Positions 12,945 through 22,191 of a stretch of 64,000 bases of DNA are shown in pieces. The translations under genes were made by a program, and so were the position numbers. Numbering within the stretch: position 1 is the first letter of the stretch; each line of letters opens with the position of its first letter. Under the pieces are notes generated by a model, which had not been told where the DNA came from, made no database searches, and was given only the letters and a program-made list of their open reading frames with translations. This DNA comes from Chloroflexota bacterium. GTDB taxonomy: Bacteria > Chloroflexota > Dehalococcoidia > JACQUA01. Where the stretch lies: NCBI GenBank assembly GCA_016210565.1, contig JACQUA010000396.1, positions 1 to 64,000 of the forward strand. The letters run 5' to 3'.

Positions 12945-13976
12945 ATGCTCTTCTATTTGGCAGAAGTTAACAAGACGGAGATTCAGCCCGTCAAAGGAGG
13001 CTCGCTGGCCGGGATTGGGTGGAATGAAAAGGATCTGGAGAATCTCGTGGCCGGAAACATAACGACTATCATCCCTGAAAGCCAGCTCATGGTTTTGGAT
13101 CAAGAGAAGCCGGGAAAAGAGGCGGCTGACATCTACGCACTGGATAAGAACGGAGATCTGCATATATTCGAACTGAAAAGATGGAAAGCAGACAAAGAGA
13201 ATCTGCTTCAAGTACTCAGATACGGCCAGATCTACGGGCAATATTCCTATGAGGATCTCCAAGATATGCTGAGAAAGTACGAAGGAAGCAAGGAACTTGA
13301 GCTAGCGACAAAGCACTACGAGTATTTCAGCGAATCGCTCAAGGCTAAGCTGGCAACGTCCGACTTCAACCGGGAACAGCATTTTGTCGTGGTAACGAAT
13401 GGCATTGATGCAGATACTAGAAACGCTATCAAGTATTGGCAGCACAAGGGTCTCAAAATAGAAAGCCTTATATACAGGGTCTATTCTGTTGGCGGGAAGA
13501 ATATCTTAGAGTTCAACCCCTACAATCCTGAAGGCGAAGTAATTCCTGAAGGGGAAGAGGGATATTTCGTGGTCAACACGAATCTGACGTGGAGCACGGA
13601 GGACTACAAGGACATGCTCACACAGCACAAGGCGGCCGCATGGGGAAGACCCAAGGGGGGCATCAAGCGCATCAAGAAGGGGGACACGGTTTTCCTATAC
13701 CATAATCGTGTCGGTGTGATCGCATACGGCAGAACATCGGATGATTACAAACGGACCACCCACGCTAAGAAGAAACTTGACGAGTACTTTGTGCCAGTCC
13801 AATTTGACTGGCAAGTGGACCCGGACACAGCGCCTGAAAAAGCTGTTCACGCCCGGGAAATCTATCAGAAGCTCGGAGCCCAGTACTCGTTCCATCACAC
13901 CGTGTTCTCCATTCCCGAGAAAGCGGCTAAGGGCATCATGGAATTGGCTGACACTAAGAAGGAGGGCATCGCCTAA
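12945..13976 (+). CDS. PD-(D/E)XK nuclease-like (NucS/DUF91-like) domain fused to a C-terminal EVE/PUA-like domain
   Basis: ADIYALDKNGDLHIFELKRWKADKENLLQVLRYGQIYG nuclease-like core; C-terminal YFVVNTNLTWSTEDYKDMLTQHKAAAWGRPKGGIKRIKKGDTVFLYHNRVGVIAYG resembles EVE-type domains; RBS cggagg before ATG 12945. Confidence 0.65.
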   Translation: MLFYLAEVNKTEIQPVKGGSLAGIGWNEKDLENLVAGNITTIIPESQLMVLDQEKPGKEAADIYALDKNGDLHIFELKRWKADKENLLQVLRYGQIYGQYSYEDLQDMLRKYEGSKELELATKHYEYFSESLKAKLATSDFNREQHFVVVTNGIDADTRNAIKYWQHKGLKIESLIYRVYSVGGKNILEFNPYNPEGEVIPEGEEGYFVVNTNLTWSTEDYKDMLTQHKAAAWGRPKGGIKRIKKGDTVFLYHNRVGVIAYGRTSDDYKRTTHAKKKLDEYFVPVQFDWQVDPDTAPEKAVHAREIYQKLGAQYSFHHTVFSIPEKAAKGIMELADTKKEGIA

Positions 13977-14028
13977 TATCGTTGGCCGAACATTGCTGTA
14001 GGCATGACTCACAGCGACGAGAAAGAAG

Positions 14029-14163
14029 ATGCCCGATACCATGGACGTACGGGGACTGTCTGAAGAAGATGTCAAGTTTGTTCGGAAGCTGGTGGAGGAC
14101 CTCAGAGCGAAAGCGAACATACAGAAACGGAAGGCAGGAGAAGACACAGACTTGGCAGTCTAG
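14029..14163 (+). CDS. Small antitoxin-like ORF (44 aa)
   Basis: MPDTMDVRGLSEEDVKFVRKLVEDLRAKANIQKRKAGEDTDLAV*. Confidence 0.35.
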   Translation: MPDTMDVRGLSEEDVKFVRKLVEDLRAKANIQKRKAGEDTDLAV

Positions 14164-14274
14164 CCACAGTCCTTCCCCTATCGCGACGGACGCTAGAGTT
14201 TTGGGAAGTGGCGATAGGCTTGACGTTAATCTTTCAGGCCCCATGAATGCACCCTGGGGGAAAGGCGGCCACCA

Positions 14275-14790
14275 ATGGAACAGACCAGCATGATTGTCAA
14301 TGTGGCAACGGGAGTCACGGCCTTTGCGACCGTAGGCCTGGCAATATTTGCTTTGGTGCAGTGGCAAAGCCTTCGGAAGTCGGTGGAGGAATCCGCGAAA
14401 GCGCGTTCAGCCTCAGTTCTGCTTGAGATTTACGACCTCATGCAGGACCTAAGGCCAAAATGGCACCAAGTATATGCGTATCCAGACGACTTTAAATCCT
14501 GGAACGATAGCCAACGTGCCGTGGCGGACCAGGTTGGAGCGGGACTCCAAAACATTTCTTATCTTTGCTTACAAGGCCTGCTAGATCCGCGCTATGTGAT
14601 AGACAATTGGGCGGGAACTTTCGTGAGATGCTGGAACAAGCTTGAGAAGTTCATAAAGGACTATCGTGTTCAGGCCGGTGAGCCGGCGGAACTGGAAGAA
14701 GGCGCATTTCAGCGCAAGGATTTTGAGTTGTTTGCGAAGCAATGCCAGGGATCTTACCCCGTTGAAATTTCCCCCGCGCCAACTTGGTGA
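14275..14790 (+). CDS. DUF4760-like protein with N-terminal transmembrane helix
   Basis: 171 aa; VNVATGVTAFATVGLAIFALVQWQSLRKS then LLEIYDLMQDL...ISYLCLQGLLDPRYVIDNWAGTFVRCW. Confidence 0.5.
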   Translation: MEQTSMIVNVATGVTAFATVGLAIFALVQWQSLRKSVEESAKARSASVLLEIYDLMQDLRPKWHQVYAYPDDFKSWNDSQRAVADQVGAGLQNISYLCLQGLLDPRYVIDNWAGTFVRCWNKLEKFIKDYRVQAGEPAELEEGAFQRKDFELFAKQCQGSYPVEISPAPTW

Positions 14791-14874
14791 AATAGAACAG
14801 TGTTTAAGAGTGCGGTGGTTAGGCTAACGGTGGCTTCTTCAATCAAATATTTGCTATTTTGCGCCGAGAACCCC

Positions 14875-16149
14875 ATGAACAATCGAAACGAATATCTCGA
14901 AACCAAAGCTCAGGCTGCCCGGGCGGCGGCGAAGAAGCTGGCGTTTACGCCTACGGCGGTCAAGAACCAGGCGCTGCTGAATATCGCCGAAGCCCTGACG
15001 AAAAGGCAGGACGAAATCCTTACCGCCAACCGGCAGGACTATGCCGAGGGCGAGGCAGGGGGAATGGGCGCGGCCATGCTCGACCGCCTGATGCTGAACC
15101 CGGCCCGGCTCCAGGGCATGGCGGCCGACGTGAAGACCGTCGCCGCCCTCACCGACCCGGTGGGGGAGGTGTTCGACATGAGGACGCTGCCCAACGGGCT
15201 GCAAATCGGCAAGAAGCGGGTCCCCCTGGGCGTCGTCGGCGCCATTTACGAAAGCCGCCCGAACGTGACCGTCGACATCTCTTCGCTCTGCCTCAAGTCC
15301 GGCAACGCCGTCATCCTCCGGGGCGGCAGCGAGACTATCAGGTCCAACCTGGCGCTGGTGGCCGTCGTCGTGGACGCCTGCGCAGGAGCCGGTCTTCCCG
15401 CCGGTGCGGCGCAGTTCGTAGACAATCCCGATAGGGCGCTGGTGGGCCAGTTGCTCCGCATGAGGGAATACGTCGACCTCATCATCCCGCGGGGCGGGGC
15501 CGACCTCATCCGCTTTGTGGCGGAAAACGCCCGCATGCCGGTCATCACCGGCGGGATAGGGGTCTGTCATACCTATGTCGACAAGGGCGCCGATATCCGT
15601 AAGGCGGCCGCCATCATCTATAACGCCAAGGTGCAGCGTCCGACCGTCTGCAACGCCCTGGATACCGTCCTCATCCACTCGTCTATCGCCAGCGACGGCC
15701 TCCCGCAGATCGCATCGGAGCTCGGGAAGGCCGGGGTTGAGTTGCACTGCGATGAACGTTCCCGCAGCCTGTTGACAGGCGTTCCCTCCCTGAAGGTCAC
15801 GCCCGCCACCGAGCAGGACTGGGGCAAGGAATTCCTGGCGCTCATCGCGGCTATCAAGGTGGTAGACTCCCTGGACGAGGCCATAGAACACATCGACAAA
15901 TACGGGTCAGGCCATTCCGAAGCCATCGTGACCGAGAACTATACCGCCGCCCAGCGTTTCCTGAACGAGGTGGATGCTGCCGCGGTCTACGTCAATGCCA
16001 GTACGCGCTTCACCGATGGCGGACAGTTCGGCCTGGGAGCGGAGGTCGGTATCAGCACCCAGAAGATGCACGCCCGGGGTCCTATGGGGTTGAAAGAGCT
16101 TACCAGCTACAAATGGATTATCTATGGGAATGGGCAGGTGAGGGAGTAG
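14875..16149 (+). CDS. proA: Gamma-glutamyl phosphate reductase
   Basis: [41 protein letters not shown] region, [34 protein letters not shown] C-terminus. Confidence 0.96.
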   Translation: [424 protein letters not shown]

Positions 16150-16192
16150 TGAGTAATGAGTAATGAGTAATGAGTAATGAGTAGCGTGTAGC
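16147..16192. repeat. Short tandem repeat (GAGTAAT-type units)
   Basis: tagtgagtaatgagtaatgagtaatgagtaatgagtagcg directly at the proA stop codon. Confidence 0.9.
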
Positions 16193-16402
16193 AGAGTAGG
16201 GTGGGTTAAGCGCAAAGGGGGTGGGGATTGCGGGGCGGTTGCGCGAACCCACCGGGGGCAGTAGCCAGTAGCCTCGCACCACCGCCGCCCGCCGCACCCC
16301 CGTGTCCGGCGGTCGCCAGTCGGCTACCGGCGGGGTGCGGAATCTTCAATCTGGAACATTCTGGAACAAATATCTACGCTGCCGACTCAAGAGGGGTGCG
16401 TT

Positions 16403-16990
16403 TTGCCTTTCTGCCCAAAATGCCGGTACGAGTTCGAAGACTGGGCGAAGGCGTGCTCCGATTGTGGTCTGGATCTCGTGGATGAACTGCAGCCACGTCG
16501 TGGCCGTGTTGCCTCGCATGACAATCCCCGCCTTGACAACCTCGTAACCATCGCGTCGTTCTCTCATCCGGAAGAAGCTCACGTCGTCTCGGCAAGACTG
16601 GAATCCGAAGGTATCTGGTCTTTTGTGGCTGACGAATACACTGTTACCGCCAACTGGCTATATTCAAATGCTATTGGCGGCGTCAAGGTGAAGGTGCGGG
16701 AGTCGGATGCGGCATCGGCAGCGCAGGTCCTTTTTGTCAAACAAGAATTCCCCCAGGCCAGTCCCGGTGACAGCGACGTCTGTCCCAAATGCAATTCAGC
16801 CGCCATCCACTACGAGACCTTTCACCTCCGTCCGGTATTCATATGCTGGTTGCTGGCGCTGCTCGTGCTCGGGAACGGGGCTTTCGTGATTCCAATCCTG
16901 AAGAGGAGATGGAGATGCAACAGTTGCGGGCACGAGTGGAGAGACGGAAGCCGCGCCGGTCAGCCGAAGACAGGAGCGAGTAGCCAGTAG
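16403..16990 (+). CDS. Zinc-ribbon protein with DUF2007-like domain
   Basis: MPFCPKCRYEFEDWAKACSDCG zinc ribbon; LVTIASFSHPEEAHVVSARLESEGIWSFVADEYT...GGVKVKVRESDAASAAQVL; second CPKC/CNSCGHEW ribbon. Confidence 0.7.
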   Translation: MPFCPKCRYEFEDWAKACSDCGLDLVDELQPRRGRVASHDNPRLDNLVTIASFSHPEEAHVVSARLESEGIWSFVADEYTVTANWLYSNAIGGVKVKVRESDAASAAQVLFVKQEFPQASPGDSDVCPKCNSAAIHYETFHLRPVFICWLLALLVLGNGAFVIPILKRRWRCNSCGHEWRDGSRAGQPKTGASSQ

Positions 16991-17134
16991 CGAGTAGTCA
17001 CTAGCCCGCACCGCCGCCCGCGCTAGTCGGCACCCGCCCTTCGGCCGGGCGGGGAATCTTCCAATCTTGAATCTTCGAATTCGACCGGGGCGGGGAATCT
17101 TCAATCTGCAATCTGGAATCTGCGAATCCTTCTG

Positions 17135-17164
17135 TTGACGGCAGAACAAAGAAGGCTATATAAT
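17135..17164 (+). promoter_or_regulatory. Sigma-70-like promoter upstream of the SWIM gene
   Basis: TTGACG (17135-17140), 18-bp spacer, TATAAT (17159-17164). Confidence 0.75.
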
Positions 17165-17196
17165 CGGAGTGATGGAAGCAATACTGGCAGGGCAAA

Positions 17197-17238
17197 ATGG
17201 CTAACGGGGAGGTTAACACCCTGGAAATGTACTTTTGA
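17197..17238 (+). CDS. Putative leader peptide ORF MANGEVNTLEMYF
   Basis: ATG 17197 to TGA 17236-17238, ending one base before the terminator stem; overlaps an upstream mini-ORF MEAILAGQNG (17172-17204). Confidence 0.3.
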   Translation: MANGEVNTLEMYF

Positions 17239-17239
17239 A

Positions 17240-17279
17240 CAGGCGTCCCGATTAACATCGGGGCGCCTGTTTTCTTTTC
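17240..17279 (+). terminator. Rho-independent terminator/attenuator hairpin in the leader of the SWIM gene
   Basis: CAGGCGTCCCGAT-taac-ATCGGGGCGCCTG (13-bp stem with one G.T pair) followed by TTTTCTTTTC. Confidence 0.8.
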
Positions 17280-17291
17280 AGGAGGTTACAA

Positions 17292-17549
17292 ATGCAATCC
17301 AGTCTGATCGGGAAGATCGAAAAGGCCAAGCGGTATGCGGAAGAGAAGAACCGGGTAACCTTCCAGAGCTTCAGCCTGAAGTTCCGCGGCGAGCACAACA
17401 ACTACCTGGTCACCTATAACCTCGGCGTCTGGCATTGCACCTGCGCCTTCTTCGACAAGTGGAATACCTGCAGTCACACCATGGCCATGGAGCGGATCAT
17501 GGGCCCGATGCTAGCGGAGCAAGAAACGGAAACCCTGGGCGTGGGGTGA
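17292..17549 (+). CDS. SWIM zinc-finger small protein
   Basis: 85 aa; WHCTCAFFDKWNTCSHTMAM matches CxCx(n)CxH SWIM motif; RBS caggagg. Confidence 0.8.
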   Translation: MQSSLIGKIEKAKRYAEEKNRVTFQSFSLKFRGEHNNYLVTYNLGVWHCTCAFFDKWNTCSHTMAMERIMGPMLAEQETETLGVG

Positions 17550-17800
17550 GGGGGAACAGAATTCAGAATTCACCACCCGGAGTAACCCACCATGCTCCCG
17601 TTGGCCAAGCTGCCGTCGATGAGAGGCGCCGCACGGCATCCCTCTGAGCCAGCTAAGCCCGCTATCCCGGGCAAGCGGGCAACCACGCCGGAATCCCCCT
17701 GACCTTAATCCCAGTTTATGTATGCCCTGTCCGTCCGATTCACTCCCCCCCGATGAATCGGGACGGCTACAACCCCACCCGGCGCGTGCGTAATCCGGGA

Positions 17801-19147
17801 TTATTGCGGGGCGACCTGGTCCAGGTAGGCGATGGTCTCACCGACGACGAAAAGCGAGCCGGTGGCCACCACCAGGTCCCTGAGATCGGACACCGAGAGG
17901 GCATATTTGACAGCGTCGGCTACCGAGGTCTCCACTTTGGCCTGTATCCGGTAGGTCGCGAACTCGGCTTCCAGCTTCTTCGGGTCCATCGCCCTGGGAT
18001 GTTTGGCGCGGGTGACGATGACCGTGTCGGCGATTCCCGCCAGCTCTTCCACCATTCCGTGGATGTCCTTGTCTAACGATGTCCCCATAATGATGATTAA
18101 TTTCTCATACCTGAAGGACTTTCCGATGGCCTCCCTCAGGCGGGCCATGGACTGGGCATTGTGGGCGCCATCCGCAACCACCAGCGGCCGCCGGAGCAAT
18201 ATCTGAAGCCGCCCCGGCCAGTACACGCGCGCCAGGCCGGTGGCCATGCTCTGCGGGCTAATGGCCGGATAGTCATGAGACAGTACTTCCAGCGCGGTAA
18301 CCGCCGTCGTAGCATTCTCCAGTTGGTGCCCGCCCAGCAGAGGAATGATCAGATTGTACGTCGCTTCCTGGGTGGTCACCTGGAAATACTGAGACCGCAT
18401 GTTGGCTTTCCTCAATTGCCAGGTTACGTCAACGCCGACTTTGGTCAGCCTGGCCTTCTTGTCCTTGCAAACATCCTCGATAACCTTCATGGCTTCGTCC
18501 GGCTGTGGAGCGCTGACCACCTTGCTGCCCTTCTTTATTATCCCGGCCTTCTCGGCGGCTATCTTCGCGATGGTGTTGCCCAGTATCTGAGTGTGGTCCA
18601 GACTGATGGGAGCAAGAACGCAGACTTCCGGCTGCACCAGGTTGGTGGCATCCAGCCTTCCACCTAATCCGGCTTCGATGACTTGAAACTGTACCTTCTT
18701 GCTCTTAAAATAGGTGAAAGCCATCGCCGTAAGGACTTCAAAGGTGGTTAGCTTGCCGTGGCCCTTCTGCCGGTCGGTGTGTTCCACGTGGGGCTGGATA
18801 GTCTTGACCAGGCCGGTGAACTCATCTTCGGTTATGAAGTTGTCGTCTACTTTGAACCGTTCCCTTATCGAAAGGAGGTGCGGAGAAGTAAAGAGACCCG
18901 TGACAAAACCCGAGGACGAAAGCGCCGACGCCATCATGGCCGCGGTGCTGCCTTTGCCTTTGGTACCTGCGATGTGGATGGATTTTGCCGCCAGGTGGGG
19001 ATTGCCCAGCCTGTCCAGCAGGGTTTCCATTCGTTTCAGATCATAGTTTTCCGGGGTGTAGGCCGCCGGGACTTTCTCGTAGTCGGTAAGCCCCAGAACG
19101 TAGTCTACAGCTTGCTTATAGTCCATGGCCATGTTCCTGCCTTTCAA
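17801..19147 (-). CDS. folC: Bifunctional folylpolyglutamate synthase/dihydrofolate synthase
   Basis: 448 aa; HIAGTKGKGSTAAMMASAL, GLFTSPHLLSIRERF, EAGLGGRLDATN, VADGAHN. Confidence 0.94.
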   Translation of the reverse strand: MKGRNMAMDYKQAVDYVLGLTDYEKVPAAYTPENYDLKRMETLLDRLGNPHLAAKSIHIAGTKGKGSTAAMMASALSSSGFVTGLFTSPHLLSIRERFKVDDNFITEDEFTGLVKTIQPHVEHTDRQKGHGKLTTFEVLTAMAFTYFKSKKVQFQVIEAGLGGRLDATNLVQPEVCVLAPISLDHTQILGNTIAKIAAEKAGIIKKGSKVVSAPQPDEAMKVIEDVCKDKKARLTKVGVDVTWQLRKANMRSQYFQVTTQEATYNLIIPLLGGHQLENATTAVTALEVLSHDYPAISPQSMATGLARVYWPGRLQILLRRPLVVADGAHNAQSMARLREAIGKSFRYEKLIIIMGTSLDKDIHGMVEELAGIADTVIVTRAKHPRAMDPKKLEAEFATYRIQAKVETSVADAVKYALSVSDLRDLVVATGSLFVVGETIAYLDQVAPQ

Positions 19148-19269
19148 ACAGAAATCTCCTTGATATGACCACCCTCGCTCTCACCCTTGCCGACGCCTTA
19201 TATTGTACACTAGCGGAATCTAAATTAAAAGGGGTTCAAGGTAAATATGGGTAAATATTTTTGCCAGAA

Positions 19270-19315
19270 GAATCCAGAAGCGCCAATGCATGCGGCGCTC
19301 CCGGACTCTGGATTC
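19270..19315 (+). promoter_or_regulatory. Structured 5'-UTR hairpin upstream of rsmI
   Basis: GAATCCAG / CTGGATTC outer stem with AGCGCC / GGCGCT inner stem, ending 22 nt before the GTG start. Confidence 0.45.
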
Positions 19316-19337
19316 CGCTCGGAAAAGGAGTCCTGAA

Positions 19338-20168
19338 GTGCTGTACATCGTATCGACCCCCATCGGTAACCTGGAGGATATCACCCTCCGGGCGCTGCGC
19401 CTCCTTGCAGAAGTCGACCTCGTGGCGTCCGAGGATACCCGGAAGGCCAGGTTGCTTCTCAACCGGCATGGCGTGAAGAACGCCATCACGAGCTATCACG
19501 AGCAGAACAAACGGAGCAAACTGCCGCAACTGCTGAATCTTCTCAGTGAGGGAAAGGACATAGCCCTGATATCCGAAGCCGGGACGCCCGGGCTCAACGA
19601 TCCGGGCTATGAACTGATCGCGGCCTGCATTCAGGAAGGCATACCGGTCACCCCGGTACCCGGACCGTCCGCCGTTATCACGGCGCTGGTGATATCCGGC
19701 CTGCCCACCAGCAGGTTCGTCTATGTCGGCTATCTCCCCCGCCGGCCGGGCGAGAGGAAGAGATATTTGCAATCGCTGCTGGCCGAACCGGGAACGGTCA
19801 TTTGTCTCGAAGCCCCCCACCGCATCGCGGCGGCCCTGGCCGACATGCTCGAAGTCCTGGGCGACAGGAGGCTGGCGGTCTGCCGCGAGCTAACCAAGCT
19901 GCACGAAGAGGTCTTCCGCGGGACCATCAGCAAGGCGCTGGCGCACTTCCAGAGTCCAAGGGGCGAGTTTACCCTGGTGGTCGAGGGCACCAGCGGGAAA
20001 CCGGCAGAGGCCCCCTCCGCTTCTCCGGCAGAGGCGCGCCGGTTGGTGGCCGCCTACCGGGGCCAGGGATTGAGGGCCAGGCAAGGCGTGCCCAGGGTCA
20101 CCCGGGAGACCGGCCTGCCCAGGAAAGAGGTCTACCGGTTGTGGATCGAGAATGGAGTCGAGCAGTGA
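19338..20168 (+). CDS. rsmI: 16S rRNA (cytidine(1402)-2'-O)-methyltransferase
   Basis: LYIVSTPIGNLEDITLRALRLL, ASEDTRKARLLL, LISEAGTPGLNDPG, VTPVPGPSAVITAL; GTG start with AAAGGAG upstream. Confidence 0.94.
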   Translation: MLYIVSTPIGNLEDITLRALRLLAEVDLVASEDTRKARLLLNRHGVKNAITSYHEQNKRSKLPQLLNLLSEGKDIALISEAGTPGLNDPGYELIAACIQEGIPVTPVPGPSAVITALVISGLPTSRFVYVGYLPRRPGERKRYLQSLLAEPGTVICLEAPHRIAAALADMLEVLGDRRLAVCRELTKLHEEVFRGTISKALAHFQSPRGEFTLVVEGTSGKPAEAPSASPAEARRLVAAYRGQGLRARQGVPRVTRETGLPRKEVYRLWIENGVEQ

Positions 20169-20249
20169 CCAGTCAAGCAGTCGAGCAGTGACCAGTCAAG
20201 CAGTCGAGCAGTGACCAGTCAAGCAGTCGAGCAGTGACCAGTCAAGCAG
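20158..20249. repeat. 23-bp tandem repeat, 4 copies
   Basis: TCGAGCAGTGACCAGTCAAGCAG x4, overlapping the rsmI stop codon. Confidence 0.95.
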
Positions 20250-20270
20250 TCGGCAGCCGGGGGGCGGGTA

Positions 20271-20310
20271 ACTCAATAACTCAATAACTCAATAACCCAA
20301 TAACTCAATG
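20271..20310. repeat. 8-bp tandem repeat, 5 copies
   Basis: actcaata-actcaata-actcaata-acccaata-actcaatg. Confidence 0.95.
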
Positions 20311-20328
20311 AACACTCTATCTCTAACT

Positions 20329-21033
20329 CTATCTCTTCTTGTGTATCTCCGCAATGTAGCTCAGCACGGCCTCGGAGGAGCGAAACTTCGACATGTCGTA
20401 CTTCTCGTTGTGGACGATGTCATCAAGGTCCCTCCTGAATCCGGGCTTAGGCTCCTTCGCGGCGTAGCCCAGCGCCACCATGACCGGCAGGCGGTAGAGC
20501 TCCGGCACGCCGAGAATGTTCTTGAGAGAACCTTCCCAGACCGGGCTAACGCTTATCCATTCCGAATTCAGCCCGGCGGCCGTCGCCGCCAGGTGCATGA
20601 CCATAGCGGCGTTGGCCATGTTGTGATTGAACACCTCCCGTTCCCCGGTGAGGATGCTGGCGGCCACCACCGAAGTGATGAGCGTCCGCGGATCGCCCAG
20701 GACCGCTATGACCACCGGGGCAACCGCAAACGGCGCCAGGCCCTCGCCCCTGTCCAGACCACCGGGATGCCGCACTTCCGGCGTCCGGGAAAGTTCCAGG
20801 GGGCCGGTCCATTTCCGTATGGCGGACTGCAACGCAGCAATCCTCCGCTTCGTCTCACCGTCCTTGACGACCACAAACTCCCAGGGCTGCCCATTGCCTC
20901 CCGACATTGCCCAGTGGCCGGCGTCCAGGATGTTGCGCAACGCATCCTCGGGGATGGGGTCCGGCTTGAACGACCTCGTCGACCGCCGCTTTTTGACAAT
21001 CCGCATGAAGGTATCTAGATCACTCATGGCCAA
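20329..21033 (-). CDS. Nitroreductase family protein
   Basis: 234 aa; MRIVKKRRSTRSFKPDPIPEDALRNILDAGHWAMSGGNGQPWEFVVVKD FMN-binding N-terminus. Confidence 0.88.
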   Translation of the reverse strand: MAMSDLDTFMRIVKKRRSTRSFKPDPIPEDALRNILDAGHWAMSGGNGQPWEFVVVKDGETKRRIAALQSAIRKWTGPLELSRTPEVRHPGGLDRGEGLAPFAVAPVVIAVLGDPRTLITSVVAASILTGEREVFNHNMANAAMVMHLAATAAGLNSEWISVSPVWEGSLKNILGVPELYRLPVMVALGYAAKEPKPGFRRDLDDIVHNEKYDMSKFRSSEAVLSYIAEIHKKR

Positions 21034-21280
21034 TCCTCCTTATTGGTTATCTCCTACCGAGAATAGAATGTGCCCACGCCGTACGTCCCAGCAGTAGCAC
21101 AGGCCGCCGTGCCTGTGGGAGCCCGATTGCCAGTACGACTCCGCGCGGCCCATGCCTGATCCAGGATTATAGCACGAATAGTGCGATGGTCTGCCTGTTA
21201 TAATAGTAGAAACGCCGTCCGCACTCGCAAGTTCCAAGCCAGTGCGCGACATTGCCTGAAGTTCTGGGAGAAAAACCTAT

Positions 21281-21898
21281 ATGGATGCCAAAGCTACTGA
21301 AGCCACCCGCAAACGCTATGACCGGATAGCCCCTCTATACGATCTGATGGAGGGGCTTGCCGAACGGGCCCGCTTTGCCCGGTGGCGTCAGCTTCTCTGG
21401 AGCAGGGTGGAGGGGACGAAGATACTCGAAATCGGCGCCGGCACAGGCAAGAACTTCCCTTACTATCCTGAGAACGCCGAACTGACCGCCATTGACTTCA
21501 GTGAAAAAATGCTGGAGCGCGCCCGCCGGAAAGCCAAAGCCCGTCAGGTGAAGGTGAGACTCATTCAGATGGACGCTCAGAAGCTGGGGTTCCCCGAGAA
21601 CACCTTCGATTCCGTGGCGGCGACTTTCGTCTTCTGCTCCGTGCCGGACCCGGTCCGCGGCCTGCTTGAAATCAAACGGGTCTTAAAGCCGGGGGGCAAA
21701 GTGGTGCTGCTGGAGCACGTTCTAAGTGAGAACCGGTTCGTGGCCGGGCTAATGAACCTCCTCAATCCCATCATGGTGCGAATGATGGCCAACATCAACC
21801 GGAAGACCGTAGACAACGTCACCGCGGCCGGGCTGTCGGTGGAGAAAGTCACCCGCCTGGGACACATCTTCAGGCTCATCGAAGCCAGGAAGAAATAG
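21281..21898 (+). CDS. Class I SAM-dependent methyltransferase (UbiE-like)
   Basis: 205 aa; YDRIAPLYDLMEG, ILEIGAGTGKNFPYY, FVFCSVPDPVRGLLEIKRVLKPGGKVVLLEH. Confidence 0.88.
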   Translation: MDAKATEATRKRYDRIAPLYDLMEGLAERARFARWRQLLWSRVEGTKILEIGAGTGKNFPYYPENAELTAIDFSEKMLERARRKAKARQVKVRLIQMDAQKLGFPENTFDSVAATFVFCSVPDPVRGLLEIKRVLKPGGKVVLLEHVLSENRFVAGLMNLLNPIMVRMMANINRKTVDNVTAAGLSVEKVTRLGHIFRLIEARKK

Positions 21899-22191
21899 CG
21901 GCCTTCGTTGGGCGCGGCCCAGCCTGTAACCCCGCTAATACGAACGCAATAATAAATGCCGCATCGCCCTGCTGATGACAAGGGAACACGTTTTCACACC
22001 AAGAACACAGAGACACAAAGAACGCGAACGGCAACGTACGGTGCTCTGGTGTTAGCGCCTCCGCAACACAGATTCCTCATTGTGCCCTTTGTGTGACACT
22101 ATGCGTCACGATCTAGTGCGTTTGTGTTAGCTCCCCCATCCAGTCGGGAGCATCGACCACACGCCCCGCGACGTTGAGGCCTCGTCCGGAC

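Noticed and set aside
20158-20249. Possible CRISPR array
   Set aside because: The 23-bp units are directly adjacent with no spacers and no cas genes nearby.
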